Assembly: GCF_963668665.1 (NCBI RefSeq)
Contig: NZ_OY764902.1
Coordinates: 1,057,501-1,121,500 of the forward strand
Origin: an uncultured Anaeromusa sp.
Lineage (GTDB): Bacteria > Bacillota > Negativicutes > Anaeromusales > Anaeromusaceae
Reading direction: 5' to 3'
Length of the DNA: 64,000 bases
Shown here: positions 1 to 9,508 of the stretch, in pieces
How the letters are laid out: every line of letters begins with the position of its first letter
Numbering within the stretch: the first letter of the stretch is position 1
Made by a program: the position numbers and the translations under genes
The notes under the pieces: model-generated
What the model was told of the DNA's origin: nothing
Seen by the model: only the letters and a program-made list of their open reading frames with translations
Databases searched by the model: none

Positions 1-2374
1 TACGGGCGATCTGCTCTAGCGGCACATAGCGTCCCTGGCCAATGTGAATCTGCAACGCTTTGAGCGCCGCCAGATCGTTTTTGTCGATTCCTTCATTACG
101 CAGCATCAAGGGAATCGTTTTGTCGCGCTCCCGATAGTCCGTTATGCTGTAGCCGGACAGCGCCGTCTGCAAGCTGGCCGCCAGCGCCTGACTGTCCGCT
201 CCCAGCACGCGCGCCTTGTCCTGGTCCACTGCAATCTGCACAGATTTCCCTTGTTCAAACCAGTCATAGACTACCGTTGTGACACCTGGATAGCCGCGTA
301 GTTCCGCAGCCACTTGCGCAGCTATTTCACGCACCTTGCCTACTTTCTCGCCGGATACGCGCAGCATCACCGGATACGATGCGGGCGGACCGGTAGAAAG
401 CACCCGGCTATGAACCAAGGCTTGCGGCAATTGCGGCGCAACAACCTCCCGAATATGCTGCTCCAAAGAAATACGAGCTTCCGCGCCAGTGGTGAGAATA
501 ATAGCCTGGGCAAAATTATCGCCTCCCGGCGGCGCATCAACTACCAATACAAAACGAGGCGTCGGCTTTTTCAGATAGCCGGCAATATTCACAATCCGCT
601 CGTCCCCGTCTAGAAGCGCCTGAAACTTTTGCAAGATCTCATCAGTCTGTGCCAACGACGCCCCTTCGGGCAGCGTCAGTTCCACAATCAGCTCCGGGCG
701 CACCGATTGCGGAAAAAATTCTTCTTTCACCAAGCTGTTCATCGCAATGCAGGCGACAAAGGCCGCCAAGGTCGTGCCGATGACCAGCCAACGCCGGCGC
801 AGACAAAATTCCAGGATACGCCGAAAAGCCCGATTAAAACGAGTATCCGGCACTTCATGTTCCCCCGCCTCGGCCGCTCCGGCATGAGGCTCCACTTTTA
901 AAATGCGATGCCCTAAAAGAGGAATGACGGTTACCGCCACAATCCAGGACACAACCAGCGCCATCGCCACCACCCAAAAAATCGCGCCTGTGTATTCCGA
1001 GGTGCTCCCGGCCGAAAAGCCTACAGGCATAAACCCAGCAGCCGTAATCAGCGTCCCCGTCAACATGGGAACCGCCGTGACCGTATAGGCGTAACTAGCA
1101 GCCCTTTCCTTGTCAAAGCCTTGTTCTAACTTTAACTGCATCATTTCAATCGCAATGATGGCATCGTCCACCAATAAACCCAACGCGATGATCAACGCCC
1201 CCAAGGACGTTTTGTGTAAATCAATGCCTGTTCCCTTCATGGCAATAAACACACAGCATAATACCAAGGGAATGCTAAAGACCACTACCAGGCCCGCCCG
1301 GCGGCCCAAACTGAAGAAGCTGACAACCAGAACAATCACTACCGCTTCTAAAAGAGTCTTCATAAATTCGCTAATGGACTCTTTAACTACCTGCGGCTGA
1401 TCCGCTACGGGCGAAATCTCCATGCCCGCCGGCATTTCCGCACGTATGCGCAAAAGTTCCTTGTTCAGGTTTTCCCCCAAGGAAAGAATATTCCCGCCGT
1501 CGCGCATGGACACAGCCAAACCGACAGCCGGCTTACCGTTAAAATACATCTTCGCGTCCGGCGGTTCCGAATATCCGCGATGCACCCTGGCAATGTCCCC
1601 GAGACGAAAGGTGCGCCCGTTGGCCCGGATGCCCAGGCTCTGAATCTGTTCCACACTCTGAAACATACCACTGACGCGCAGATATACATTATCGCTGTCC
1701 GTCTCCATGCGCCCTGCCGGAGTCATCGCATTCTGTCGGCTCAAGGTCTGTACAATCAATGACGGGTCCAACTGCAGCGCGGCCAACTTACTATTCTCAA
1801 TCTCAATATAAATCTTTTCCTGCTGCGCGCCGATAATATCCACCTTGCTCACATCCGGAATCGAGAGCAGCTGCAGGCGCAGGCGATCGGCCTCGTCTTT
1901 CAGCTCGGCCATAGAAAAATCATCTGACGTCAGCACATAAATAGAACCGAAGGTATCCCCAAAAGTATCATTAAAGAAGGGGCCTTGAATATCCGCAGGC
2001 AGAGTCGAACGAATATCGCCTACCATATTGCGCACCTTCAGCCACGTCGGCTTAATCTGGTTAATTGCTACATAGTCATCCACTTTTACATAAATCGTAG
2101 CCACTCCTGGCTGCGATTTGCTGCGGATACTGTCCAGACCCGGAGTTTCCTGCAGCTTCTTCTCAATTTTATCAACAACCTGTTCTTCCATCTGCTTGGC
2201 TGTCGCCCCCGGCCAAGCTACCGATACAACCATCTCGCGCACCGTGTACGAGGGATCTTCCGCCCTTCCCAAACGCAAATAAGAAAGAATCCCCGCCACA
2301 AAGCAAAGAGCCATAAAAAAATACATGAGCTGCCTGTGTTTGAGGGCCCATTCGCTCAGATTAAAATGCTGCAC
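1..2374 (-). CDS. RND efflux transporter, inner-membrane pump (3' end outside window)
   Basis: AcrB/MexB-superfamily proton-driven pump of the inner membrane. About 791 N-terminal residues are visible; the family usually has 1,020-1,050, so roughly the last quarter lies beyond the left edge. The reading frame starts at a GTG (2372-2374) whose G overlaps region just after the adaptor stop (TGAGTG), so the two genes are translationally coupled. The N-terminus gives one membrane segment (MYFFMALCFVAGILSYLRL) and then the porter domain signature GRAEDPSYTVREMVVSVAWP, as in RND pumps of the small-molecule efflux group. The last visible stretch (IGQGRYVPLEQIA) is a typical porter-subdomain strand. 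No TolC-type outer membrane gene is visible. Substrate cannot be told from the sequence. Confidence 0.93.
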   Translation of the reverse strand, partial: MQHFNLSEWALKHRQLMYFFMALCFVAGILSYLRLGRAEDPSYTVREMVVSVAWPGATAKQMEEQVVDKIEKKLQETPGLDSIRSKSQPGVATIYVKVDDYVAINQIKPTWLKVRNMVGDIRSTLPADIQGPFFNDTFGDTFGSIYVLTSDDFSMAELKDEADRLRLQLLSIPDVSKVDIIGAQQEKIYIEIENSKLAALQLDPSLIVQTLSRQNAMTPAGRMETDSDNVYLRVSGMFQSVEQIQSLGIRANGRTFRLGDIARVHRGYSEPPDAKMYFNGKPAVGLAVSMRDGGNILSLGENLNKELLRIRAEMPAGMEISPVADQPQVVKESISEFMKTLLEAVVIVLVVSFFSLGRRAGLVVVFSIPLVLCCVFIAMKGTGIDLHKTSLGALIIALGLLVDDAIIAIEMMQLKLEQGFDKERAASYAYTVTAVPMLTGTLITAAGFMPVGFSAGSTSEYTGAIFWVVAMALVVSWIVAVTVIPLLGHRILKVEPHAGAAEAGEHEVPDTRFNRAFRRILEFCLRRRWLVIGTTLAAFVACIAMNSLVKEEFFPQSVRPELIVELTLPEGASLAQTDEILQKFQALLDGDERIVNIAGYLKKPTPRFVLVVDAPPGGDNFAQAIILTTGAEARISLEQHIREVVAPQLPQALVHSRVLSTGPPASYPVMLRVSGEKVGKVREIAAQVAAELRGYPGVTTVVYDWFEQGKSVQIAVDQDKARVLGADSQALAASLQTALSGYSITDYRERDKTIPLMLRNEGIDKNDLAALKALQIHIGQGRYVPLEQIAR

Positions 2375-3457
2375 TCAACGTCCGCCCCCTTCCCAAATGC
2401 GGACGCCCTGGCCTTCCGACAATTTCTGCACGCCAGCAACAACAATCGTTTCCTGCGCAGCAAGTCCTTCCAACACCACTACATCATTCTTGCCGTACTC
2501 ACCCAAGCGTATCGGGCGAAAATGCACTTTCTCGTCCTGCACTACCCACACACCGCTTTGGCCATCGCTTTGATATACCGCGGCCAGCGGAATGCGCAGC
2601 GCCTGCACCGCACCGGCTTCCATGGCCACGCTGGCGCTCATGCCTAGATACACTTGCTCAGACGGCTGCACCAAGGACACGCGAACCTTATATGTACGAG
2701 TTACGGGATCGGCCTGAGGCGTCACTTCCCGAATATTGCCGGAAACCACCATGCCCGGCAGCGCCCAAAAAGAGACCTGCACCGGCTTCCCTGGAAAAAG
2801 CTCCTGCACCCGGTTTTCCGGCACTGCAAACTCTACTTCCTTTTCTCCGTCGCCTACCAGCGTCAATACCGCCTGCCCTGCGGACACCACCTGGCCAACT
2901 TCGCCGCTGACAGCAGATACGACCCCGGCGCGATCCGCCGTGAGTACACTGTAAGAAAGCTGATTGCCTCCTTCTCCGTACGCGGCTGTCGCCGATCTGG
3001 CTTTCGCTTCCGCCGCCTCATATTGCGCTACCTGCGTATCATAGGCTTGGCGACTGATGGCTTGCTGCTCATAAAGCTCGCGTGAACGCTCCAGATTCCG
3101 CTGCGCCAGCTTCAAATCCGCCTCAGCGCCAGCCACGCCGGAAGCCGCCCGTTCCAAAGACAAAGTCAAATCGCTGGGTTCCAAACGAAACAAAGGATCT
3201 CCAAGTGAAACTCTAGCTCCAGCGTCCACTAAACGCTCTTGAATTTTACCGGCTACCCGGAAAGAAAGCTGACTTTCCTTGCGCCCCTTCACTTCGCCGG
3301 CATAAAGACCGCTGGCCAATTGATTGCTCGCGCCAACGCTTTCCACTTTGACAGCTACTTTATTGTCCGATACTTCTTGTTTCGCCCCACAGCCGCCCAA
3401 AAATACAAGCGCCGCCAATAACGCCGCTGCATAGGACCTAGTGTTCATTCTCCGCAA
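2375..3457 (-). CDS. RND efflux periplasmic adaptor lipoprotein (HlyD/AcrA family)
   Basis: Membrane fusion protein that would link the RND pump to an outer membrane channel. Signal sequence with lipobox LGGC (Cys about residue 23) predicts an inner-membrane-anchored periplasmic lipoprotein. Order: barrel-sandwich N half (about 45-75), alpha-helical hairpin with heptad-like Leu/Ala (about 80-150, containing ERAASGVAGAEADLKLAQRN), second lipoyl half with DRAGVVSAVSGEVGQVVSAG, beta-barrel and membrane-proximal domain. 360 residues, normal. Start: TTG at 3457 has AGAGGTG seven bases upstream; an ATG three codons later (3448) is the alternative. First gene of the operon; the pump starts at its stop codon. 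Confidence 0.93.
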   Translation of the reverse strand: MRRMNTRSYAAALLAALVFLGGCGAKQEVSDNKVAVKVESVGASNQLASGLYAGEVKGRKESQLSFRVAGKIQERLVDAGARVSLGDPLFRLEPSDLTLSLERAASGVAGAEADLKLAQRNLERSRELYEQQAISRQAYDTQVAQYEAAEAKARSATAAYGEGGNQLSYSVLTADRAGVVSAVSGEVGQVVSAGQAVLTLVGDGEKEVEFAVPENRVQELFPGKPVQVSFWALPGMVVSGNIREVTPQADPVTRTYKVRVSLVQPSEQVYLGMSASVAMEAGAVQALRIPLAAVYQSDGQSGVWVVQDEKVHFRPIRLGEYGKNDVVVLEGLAAQETIVVAGVQKLSEGQGVRIWEGGGR

Positions 3458-3492
3458 ATTAGTTCACCTCTTCGTACTATATCGCCAATTTT

Positions 3493-3521
3493 AGTTTAGG
3501 CCGACGTACTTTTCTTGTCAA
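3493..3521 (-). promoter_or_regulatory. Sigma-70 type promoter of the RND efflux operon
   Basis: Read on the minus strand: -35 TTGACA (3516-3521), 17-base spacer, -10 TAAACT (3493-3498), expected start near 3486, about 30 bases before the adaptor start codon. No clear dyad operator was seen around it, and no regulator gene is adjacent. Confidence 0.6.
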
Positions 3522-3567
3522 GAGCGATGACCTTCCTCAACTCGCCTTAACAGCGTCGCCAATGTAA

Positions 3568-5196
3568 TTATTTTTTCTCATGCATTTCCACGCGCCAACT
3601 CGCCGGGGGCGCTTTAGCGGCGGGATATTCCTGCGGCATCGCAATCGCGCTGCCATCACGCACCGCCATGTAGTGAGGAGACATGATTTCCACCCCCGCC
3701 GCAAAAAAAGAATCCTGAATGCGTTGATGCAATTCCGAATAGATTTCCAGCATATTCTGCGGCTGCCGGGTATATGCGTTCAATTGATACACCACATAAA
3801 AATCATTTAAAGCCCGCTGCAATACAAATGGCTGCGGCTGTTCCAAGATAAAGGTTGTTTCTTTCGCCGCTTGCAATAGCAGCTCATGCACCTGCCTCCA
3901 CGAAGTGTCATACCCTATCGTTATTTCCGTATATAAGATTAGCCCCGGCCCTTCCGCCATCAAGGAATAATTCACTACATGTGAAGACAGCAACGTCGAA
4001 TTAGGAACCGTGATTTCCTCATTCTTCACCGTTTTCAATTTGACTGCCAACAGCCCTTTCTCCAAGACATCGCCGACAACGTCGCCCACTTTGATCCGAT
4101 CGCCTACACGAAAAGCCCGGGTATAGATTAACGCCGTCCCCGCCAAAATCTGAGACATGAGTGAGGAAGAGCCTAAAGAAACTAAAACACCGACAAAAAC
4201 AGACACTCCTTTAAATACTTCCGAATTAGAACCAGGAATATAGGGAAAAATGATCACTAAAACCAACAGCACCCAAAGCAAACGCACAATGCGATACGTA
4301 GGTTCCGCCCATTCCGCATAGAATCCGTCTAATTTCAGATTCCCATTCTGCAGTTGCCGAAACACCGTGTGAATCAAACGCAGCGCGTAACGACTAAAAA
4401 ACAAAACAACCACAATCATCATTAAATTGGGCAACTGATCGACGAGCCATTGTGAAATCTGACCAACCGGACCCAACAGGAAGCTCAACAGTTTGCCGGA
4501 AATATCCTTAGTCCACGAAAAAAAAGATAATACAAACGAAGCATACACGTATAGCAGCATCAGCCAGCCCAAACGGTAGATTACGATCCAAAACTGACGC
4601 AGCCTAGTCTCCACTACAAGCGGCGTTAGAACCTGCCAGTTCTGCAACTGAACCCTTTGGGACACCACCGCCGCCATCCATGGAATGACCTTTTGCAGCA
4701 ACCTATCTATACGTTTCCACAGCCACCCTAAAAAAAGAAACAACAATAAGCCGACCCCTTCAATCGCTGCCAAACGCACTATACCTTGCCACGAATGAAG
4801 GCTTTTATAATTTTCCAATGCAACTTTCATCCGTTCAGCCCGTTGCCGAGCCAATTCTTCAGCGCCAATGCCGACTAGCGCCGCTTCGTCCTCTCTAACA
4901 GTATGAATAAGCACCTGTCCAGCCGTTATTTTCCACTCAGTATTTTCACGCACTACATCCAGCGAGGGCAACGCAGCTTCTTCCGATATCCGAGCAAGAC
5001 GGTCTTCAATAATTCCCGCCCGTTCCTCCGGGCTAAAGTTCCCTTCCGGCAACAGTACGGAAAACAATATCTCTCCTTCAAAAACCACTTCCGCCGGTTC
5101 GCTTGCTCCTTTGGGCAAAAATGCGTCGGCCGCAGCGATCGCTCCGCTGCAAAGCAGAAATACAGCTAAAATACAACTAACCACAACCCGTCTCAT
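3568..5196 (-). CDS. MscS-family small-conductance mechanosensitive channel
   Basis: Inner-membrane tension-gated channel that releases solutes on hypo-osmotic shock. 542 residues: signal peptide (MRRVVVSCILAVFLLCSGA...), an extracytoplasmic domain to about residue 130, a membrane segment near 145-165, three or four more between about 200 and 330, then the pore helix and MscS core. The core is recognisable from SLGSSSLMSQILAG followed by RAFRVGDRIKVGDVVGDV and the beta-domain VKNEEITVPNSTLLSSHVVN. The ATG at 5196 is preferred because AGAGGTG lies ten bases upstream; an upstream TTG at 5229 has no Shine-Dalgarno. Longer than E. coli MscS (286) because of the periplasmic region, as in many YnaI/MscK-like relatives. 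The physiological signal is not inferable. Confidence 0.9.
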   Translation of the reverse strand: MRRVVVSCILAVFLLCSGAIAAADAFLPKGASEPAEVVFEGEILFSVLLPEGNFSPEERAGIIEDRLARISEEAALPSLDVVRENTEWKITAGQVLIHTVREDEAALVGIGAEELARQRAERMKVALENYKSLHSWQGIVRLAAIEGVGLLLFLFLGWLWKRIDRLLQKVIPWMAAVVSQRVQLQNWQVLTPLVVETRLRQFWIVIYRLGWLMLLYVYASFVLSFFSWTKDISGKLLSFLLGPVGQISQWLVDQLPNLMMIVVVLFFSRYALRLIHTVFRQLQNGNLKLDGFYAEWAEPTYRIVRLLWVLLVLVIIFPYIPGSNSEVFKGVSVFVGVLVSLGSSSLMSQILAGTALIYTRAFRVGDRIKVGDVVGDVLEKGLLAVKLKTVKNEEITVPNSTLLSSHVVNYSLMAEGPGLILYTEITIGYDTSWRQVHELLLQAAKETTFILEQPQPFVLQRALNDFYVVYQLNAYTRQPQNMLEIYSELHQRIQDSFFAAGVEIMSPHYMAVRDGSAIAMPQEYPAAKAPPASWRVEMHEKK

Positions 5197-5327
5197 ATCG
5201 TACAAACACCTCTCCCATCGAGTCTTCAAAAAAACTACTGCTAGCTTCTTTGCCTAGGCTATAGACAAGAACATACTTATACGCAAAGGGGCAGTACGAA
5301 TAATTAACTTAAATTCTCTCATAGATG

Positions 5328-5358
5328 AAAAAGGCGCAAGACAATACTGCCTTGCGCC
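5328..5358 (-). terminator. Intrinsic terminator of the DUF3298 gene
   Basis: Perfect inverted repeat GGCGCAAG (5333-5340) / CTTGCGCC (5351-5358) with a 10-base loop. On the minus strand it is followed by TTTTT. It begins only six bases after the stop codon of the minus-strand DUF3298 gene. Confidence 0.85.
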
Positions 5359-5364
5359 TAAAAA

Positions 5365-5892
5365 TTATAAATTACGATACTCTGGTTTTAACAACTCCTG
5401 CACCTGCGCAAAAGAAATCAAAAACTCCACTTGCCCCATGCGGGCCGGAGCAATCTCACAGGGGCGAAAATAGACGACAATGCCTTGAGGAGTCAAATAA
5501 AAAGTCTGCTCCTCGCGAATGCCTTGGAAGCAATAACGTCCGCTTTCCGGTCTAGCCATAATAAGTGCGTTGATACGTTTAGCATACGCATCCCCGGGAA
5601 GGAACAAATCGGCAAGGCGAAGCTGTCTGCCATCTTCTACGCGGTAAGTAAGACCGACGGCGTTTCGCTGCCCTTGCTTGGCCGCCAACACGCCGCTGAC
5701 AACCAGCCCGTCATTGAACCGCACATCATACTCGCCCGGCAGGCGCTGGCCCTGCAGTTCCTTGTGCTGCCTGGCCTCCGGCGGCGCCGTGATTACCGCT
5801 GCTTCCGCCTGGGGCCACGCGCCAAACAAAACTGCCGCTGCCGCCATTCCCGCCAAACCTGTTTTCAGAACCGACACAGTACATTTGTTCAT
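5365..5892 (-). CDS. Secreted DUF3298 (RsiV C-terminal-like) protein
   Basis: 175 residues with a clear signal peptide (hydrophobic 10-32, cleavage after AEA). The remainder matches the DUF3298/RsiV pattern: an N-terminal strand region ending GLTYRVEDGRQLRLADLF and the diagnostic C-terminal part FYLTPQGIVVYFRPCEIAP. In RsiV this domain senses lysozyme in front of a sigma factor, but here there is no transmembrane anti-sigma region and no sigma gene nearby, so it is a stand-alone extracytoplasmic domain of unknown role. Good Shine-Dalgarno (AGGAGGT) before the ATG. Monocistronic: own terminator downstream, 160 bases separating it from the permease gene upstream. Confidence 0.8.
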   Translation of the reverse strand: MNKCTVSVLKTGLAGMAAAAVLFGAWPQAEAAVITAPPEARQHKELQGQRLPGEYDVRFNDGLVVSGVLAAKQGQRNAVGLTYRVEDGRQLRLADLFLPGDAYAKRINALIMARPESGRYCFQGIREEQTFYLTPQGIVVYFRPCEIAPARMGQVEFLISFAQVQELLKPEYRNL

Positions 5893-6054
5893 ACCGTTAG
5901 GTACCTCCTGATTTCTTGGTTTGTCTTTGCGGATTCATCGTTCACTTCTGCCGTCCTTTGCACCTCCTGCGCCGCCGGACAGTCAACTGCCCGACAGATG
6001 AAATTGCTCCTTTATTCGACATTATACAACTATTTTCCTGCTGCGTTCTAGTTT

Positions 6055-7338
6055 TTACCTATAAAAGTAAGTCAGCCAAAGATAGCCATGAGAAATGACA
6101 ATCGACAACAGCATAAGCGGAAAAGCGATTTTTAAATAGTACTTAAATGAAATAACAAAGCCGTTTTTTTCCGCAATCCCGGCTACTACCACATTAGCGG
6201 AGGCGCCGATAAGCGTGCCGTTTCCTCCCAGACAGGCTCCTAACGATAGCGCCCACCAGACAGGCTCCATCGGCAGCCCGCCCAGTTGCCCGACTTCTTT
6301 AAGCAAGGGAATCATCGTCGCTACAAAGGGAATGTTATCAATAAAAGCCGAGGCAATGGCGGAAATCCACAACACCAAGAACGTCATTTCCTGCACCTGC
6401 CCATGGGTTATGCTCAAACACCATTGCGCCAAGGCGCCAATGACGCCGGTAGCCCGCAAACCGCCCACCAGGGCAAACAAACCCACAAAGAAGAAGATAG
6501 TCGGCCATTCTACGTGAAGCAGAATGTCTTCCGGCTCCTCTTTGCTTATAAGCAGCAAAATCATCGCGCCAGTCATCGCCAGCGTCGCCGACTCCAAATG
6601 GAGCAGGCCATGGAGCATAAAGGAACCAATCGTCAACGCCAAGACAGCCAAGGACTTTTTCAAAAGCAGCCAGTCTTTAATCTGCGCCGCCGCGTCCAGC
6701 GCCAGCACCTTGGAACGGTTTTCTTCGGTCACATCCAAGTCCTTGCGGTAAAAAAACATAAGCAAGGCTACGGTAACGATCATAATAATAGTGCACACAG
6801 GGGTCAATTCCATTAAAAAATCGTTAAAGCTCAACCCCACAGCGCTGCCGATCATGATATTCGGCGGGTCTCCGATCAGCGTGGCCGTACCGCCAATATT
6901 GGACGCCATAATCTCCGAAACTAAAAACGGAATGGGATTCACGTCTAGTTTATCCGTCAAGGTCAAGGTGACCGGAACCACCAAAAGGACGGTCGTCACA
7001 TTATCCAAAAACGCGGACGCCACCGCCGTAATAACCGACAATAAGGCCAACAGCCACAGCGGCCGCCCCTTTGTCACTTTCGCCGCCCAGATGGCCACCG
7101 CTTCAAAGGCGCCGGTGCGTCGCGTGATGGCCACTAAAATCATCATGCCAATAAGCAGTCCCAGGGTATTAAAATCAATATCCTCCATTAAGACAGCTTC
7201 TTGACTGACAAAGCCGCAGAGAATCATCGCCATGCCGCCAGCCATAGCGACAATCATGCGGTGCACCTTTTCCGAAATGATCACTCCATACGCAGCAAGA
7301 AACACAAGGATCGAAAGAAAAAAAGAGATATCGCTCAT
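6055..7338 (-). CDS. ArsB/NhaD-type ion permease (IT superfamily)
   Basis: Polytopic inner-membrane transporter, about 427 residues and 11-12 predicted membrane segments. Two inverted halves each carry the family's Asn/Asp-rich helical hairpin: FLDNVTTVLLVVP (first half) and FIDNIPFVATMIPL (second half). Conserved glycines follow in GGTATLIGDPPNIMIG and GGNGTLIGASANVV. This pattern fits the ArsB/NhaD/CitM ion-transporter superfamily; the substrate (Na+/H+, arsenite or a carboxylate) cannot be decided. Start: a GTG at 7356 is possible, but ATG 7338 has AGGAGGGG at the right distance. It follows the ycsG gene on the same strand after 108 bases containing a hairpin. Confidence 0.85.
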   Translation of the reverse strand: MSDISFFLSILVFLAAYGVIISEKVHRMIVAMAGGMAMILCGFVSQEAVLMEDIDFNTLGLLIGMMILVAITRRTGAFEAVAIWAAKVTKGRPLWLLALLSVITAVASAFLDNVTTVLLVVPVTLTLTDKLDVNPIPFLVSEIMASNIGGTATLIGDPPNIMIGSAVGLSFNDFLMELTPVCTIIMIVTVALLMFFYRKDLDVTEENRSKVLALDAAAQIKDWLLLKKSLAVLALTIGSFMLHGLLHLESATLAMTGAMILLLISKEEPEDILLHVEWPTIFFFVGLFALVGGLRATGVIGALAQWCLSITHGQVQEMTFLVLWISAIASAFIDNIPFVATMIPLLKEVGQLGGLPMEPVWWALSLGACLGGNGTLIGASANVVVAGIAEKNGFVISFKYYLKIAFPLMLLSIVISHGYLWLTYFYR

Positions 7339-7362
7339 GCCAACCCCTCCTGACACAACATA

Positions 7363-7391
7363 GGAAAAGAGCCGTTAAGCCGGCCCTTTCC
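7363..7391 (-). terminator. Hairpin between ycsG and the ArsB-like gene
   Basis: 29-base inverted repeat. On the minus-strand RNA it pairs as a 12-bp stem with two G-U pairs and a 5-base loop (two A/C mismatches on the plus strand become wobble pairs on the minus strand). The U run is inside the stem's last arm (UUUU), with no long tract after it. It may be a weak terminator of the pxp operon or an mRNA-processing hairpin. Confidence 0.45.
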
Positions 7392-7446
7392 CTAAAGTTT
7401 AACCTATTTCTTTATAAATTATACCGCAAAGCGACCAAAGATCCCA

Positions 7447-8670
7447 CTATTTCCAAAGGCTCGCAATGCCCTGCAGCGAAGTAGCCCCGGCATAAGCGGA
7501 AACCAGCACAGCCAAAATCCCAAAGACAAACAACCAAAGCGGATGCTGATAAGTGCCGACAATCTTCTTGTTTCGCGCCGCTAAAAGCATCGCTCCTAGC
7601 GTAATCGGCAGAATCAAGCCGTTCAGCGAGCCTACCAAAACCAAAATGGCCACTGGACGCCCAATCAGCACAAAAACCAAAGTAGAAATCAGAATAAACA
7701 CCATAATGACATAGGAATTATAGGTATCAACCGTTTTCGACATGGACCGCAAAAAAGAAACGCTAGTATAGGCCGCGCCCACAACCGACGTAATCGCCGC
7801 TGACCAAAGCACAATGCCAAAGAACTTATACCCCACATCGCCAGCGGCAATTTGAAATACTGACGCCGGAGGATTGCTTGCCAACAACTGCGCACCGGTA
7901 CTCACTACGCCCAGTACAGCCAAGAACAAAATGACCCGCATCACCCCAGTGACGACAATGCCGGTAATGGCGCTCTTATTGACCTCTTTAAGATTTTCTT
8001 CGCCTACAATTCCCGCATCCAGCAAGCGATGCCCCCCGGCAAAGGTAATATAACCGCCTACCGTACCGCCCACCAAGGTAATCATAGGCAGCATGAGCAT
8101 ACCGTAGTCCGCCGGGAACAGGGCTTTCGCCGCCGCAGCAGCCACCGGCGGATTAGAAGCAAACATAACATAGGTTGTCAGTAAAATCATCAAGCCCCCT
8201 AGAACCTTAGCCACCTGATCCATAGCCGCCCCCGCCTCTTTGGAGGCAAAGATAGCCAAGGCAATCACACAGGAAATTATAGCTCCAGTCTCTACCGATA
8301 TGCCAAACAGCACATTGACCGCCATGCCGCAGCCAGCAATATTGCCGATGTTGAAGGCCAACCCGCCCGCAACAATCAAGATAGCGATAAAATGCCCCAA
8401 CCCGGGCAATACCGCATTGGCCACATCCTGACCGCGCATGCGGCTCATGGTAATAACTCGCCACACATTCAACTGTGCGCCAATATCAATCACAATCGAT
8501 GCTAGAATAGCAAAAGCGAAATCAGCGCCGAATTTTTGTGTAAACACCGCTGTTTGCGTAAGAAAACCAGGGCCAATCGCTGAAGTGGCCATAATAAAGG
8601 CCGCCCCTAGCAGCACCGACCAATTTGTTTTTCCCGAACCACCCGTTTTAGAAATTACAGGTTCTGCCAT
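7447..8670 (-). CDS. ycsG: Nramp-family transporter of the YcsG group, metal motifs missing
   Basis: 407-residue, about 11-helix membrane transporter and last gene of the 5-oxoproline operon; B. subtilis has the same neighbour (ycsG beside ycsF). The helix-1 framework of Nramp proteins is present (SAIGPGFLTQT), but the DPGN metal-binding motif that should follow is replaced by VFTQKF. The helix-6 MPH motif is also absent: the aligned stretch reads GGTVGGYITFAGGH. Bona fide Mn/Fe Nramp transporters need both. With its position this suggests an organic substrate, perhaps 5-oxoproline or a related amino acid; that is inference. Start supported by TAGGAGGT before the ATG. Gap of 24 bases to ycsI. 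Confidence 0.85.
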   Translation of the reverse strand: MAEPVISKTGGSGKTNWSVLLGAAFIMATSAIGPGFLTQTAVFTQKFGADFAFAILASIVIDIGAQLNVWRVITMSRMRGQDVANAVLPGLGHFIAILIVAGGLAFNIGNIAGCGMAVNVLFGISVETGAIISCVIALAIFASKEAGAAMDQVAKVLGGLMILLTTYVMFASNPPVAAAAAKALFPADYGMLMLPMITLVGGTVGGYITFAGGHRLLDAGIVGEENLKEVNKSAITGIVVTGVMRVILFLAVLGVVSTGAQLLASNPPASVFQIAAGDVGYKFFGIVLWSAAITSVVGAAYTSVSFLRSMSKTVDTYNSYVIMVFILISTLVFVLIGRPVAILVLVGSLNGLILPITLGAMLLAARNKKIVGTYQHPLWLFVFGILAVLVSAYAGATSLQGIASLWK

Positions 8671-8694
8671 AGATATACCTCCTACTACTTGTTT

Positions 8695-9486
8695 TTAGAT
8701 AACCCCATAGGACTCATCGGTCGTATCGCAAATAAACATATACCCCGGAGCATGCGTAATCATCAGCTCCGGCTTGGTATTCATCGCCACCGCTTGCGGC
8801 GTTACGCCGCAAGCCCAGAAAACCGGCACCTCTCCGGGACGAACGGTAACAGCATCGCCAAAATCCGGTTTGCTCAGATCGCGAATACCGATACTTTCCG
8901 GCGAGCCCACATGCACCGGCGCGCCATGCACAGCCGGAAAGCGCGAGGTGACTTGAACCGCCCGCACTACCATTTTCTCCGGTATCGGCCGCATGCTGAC
9001 CACCATCGGTCCGGAAAACACGCCAGCCGGCGTACAGGGAATATTGGTAATAAACATCGGCACATTGCAGCCTTCTTCAATATGACGTACAGGCACGTCA
9101 TTCTTAAGCAGCGCGGTTTCAAAAGAAAAGCTGCACCCTAATAAAAAGCCCACCATATCCTTCGTCCAGTACGCTTCTAAATTATTGACCTCTTCCACAA
9201 ACTCCCCCTTGCGATACACGCGGTATTTCGCGATGTCATAGCGCAAATCCGCACCGCTTCCTACTAAGCGAGGCTCCGGGGAGCCTACTTCCGTTACGTC
9301 CAATATCGGACAAGGCTTGGGGTTCCGTTGGGCAAACAATAAAAAATCATACGCCAGATCTTTGGGCAAAATCGCCAAGTTTGCTTGCGCGTACCCCTGG
9401 GAAACCCCCGACGTGGGACGGCACAGTTTCCCCGCGCGAATCAATTGACGCGCCTGCTGCGGCGATAACGAAGCTACGTTTTCCAT
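8695..9486 (-). CDS. ycsI: YcsI/UPF0317 (DUF1445) putative hydro-lyase or D-glutamate cyclase-related protein
   Basis: 263 residues. Family-typical motifs: SGVSQGYAQANLAILPKD near the N-terminus, CPILDVTEVGSPEP, and TNIPCTPAGVFSGPMVVSMR in the C half. UPF0317 proteins are soluble enzymes of unproven chemistry; the domain is fused to a D-glutamate cyclase domain in a mammalian mitochondrial protein (recalled, not checked), which fits 5-oxoproline metabolism. Start moved from ATG 9522 to ATG 9486 because AAGGAGGG lies about ten bases upstream of the latter. It sits 22 bases after pxpA and 24 before ycsG, inside one operon. Confidence 0.85.
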   Translation of the reverse strand: MENVASLSPQQARQLIRAGKLCRPTSGVSQGYAQANLAILPKDLAYDFLLFAQRNPKPCPILDVTEVGSPEPRLVGSGADLRYDIAKYRVYRKGEFVEEVNNLEAYWTKDMVGFLLGCSFSFETALLKNDVPVRHIEEGCNVPMFITNIPCTPAGVFSGPMVVSMRPIPEKMVVRAVQVTSRFPAVHGAPVHVGSPESIGIRDLSKPDFGDAVTVRPGEVPVFWACGVTPQAVAMNTKPELMITHAPGYMFICDTTDESYGVI

Positions 9487-9508
9487 GTAAATCCGCCCTC
9501 CTTTTCGC

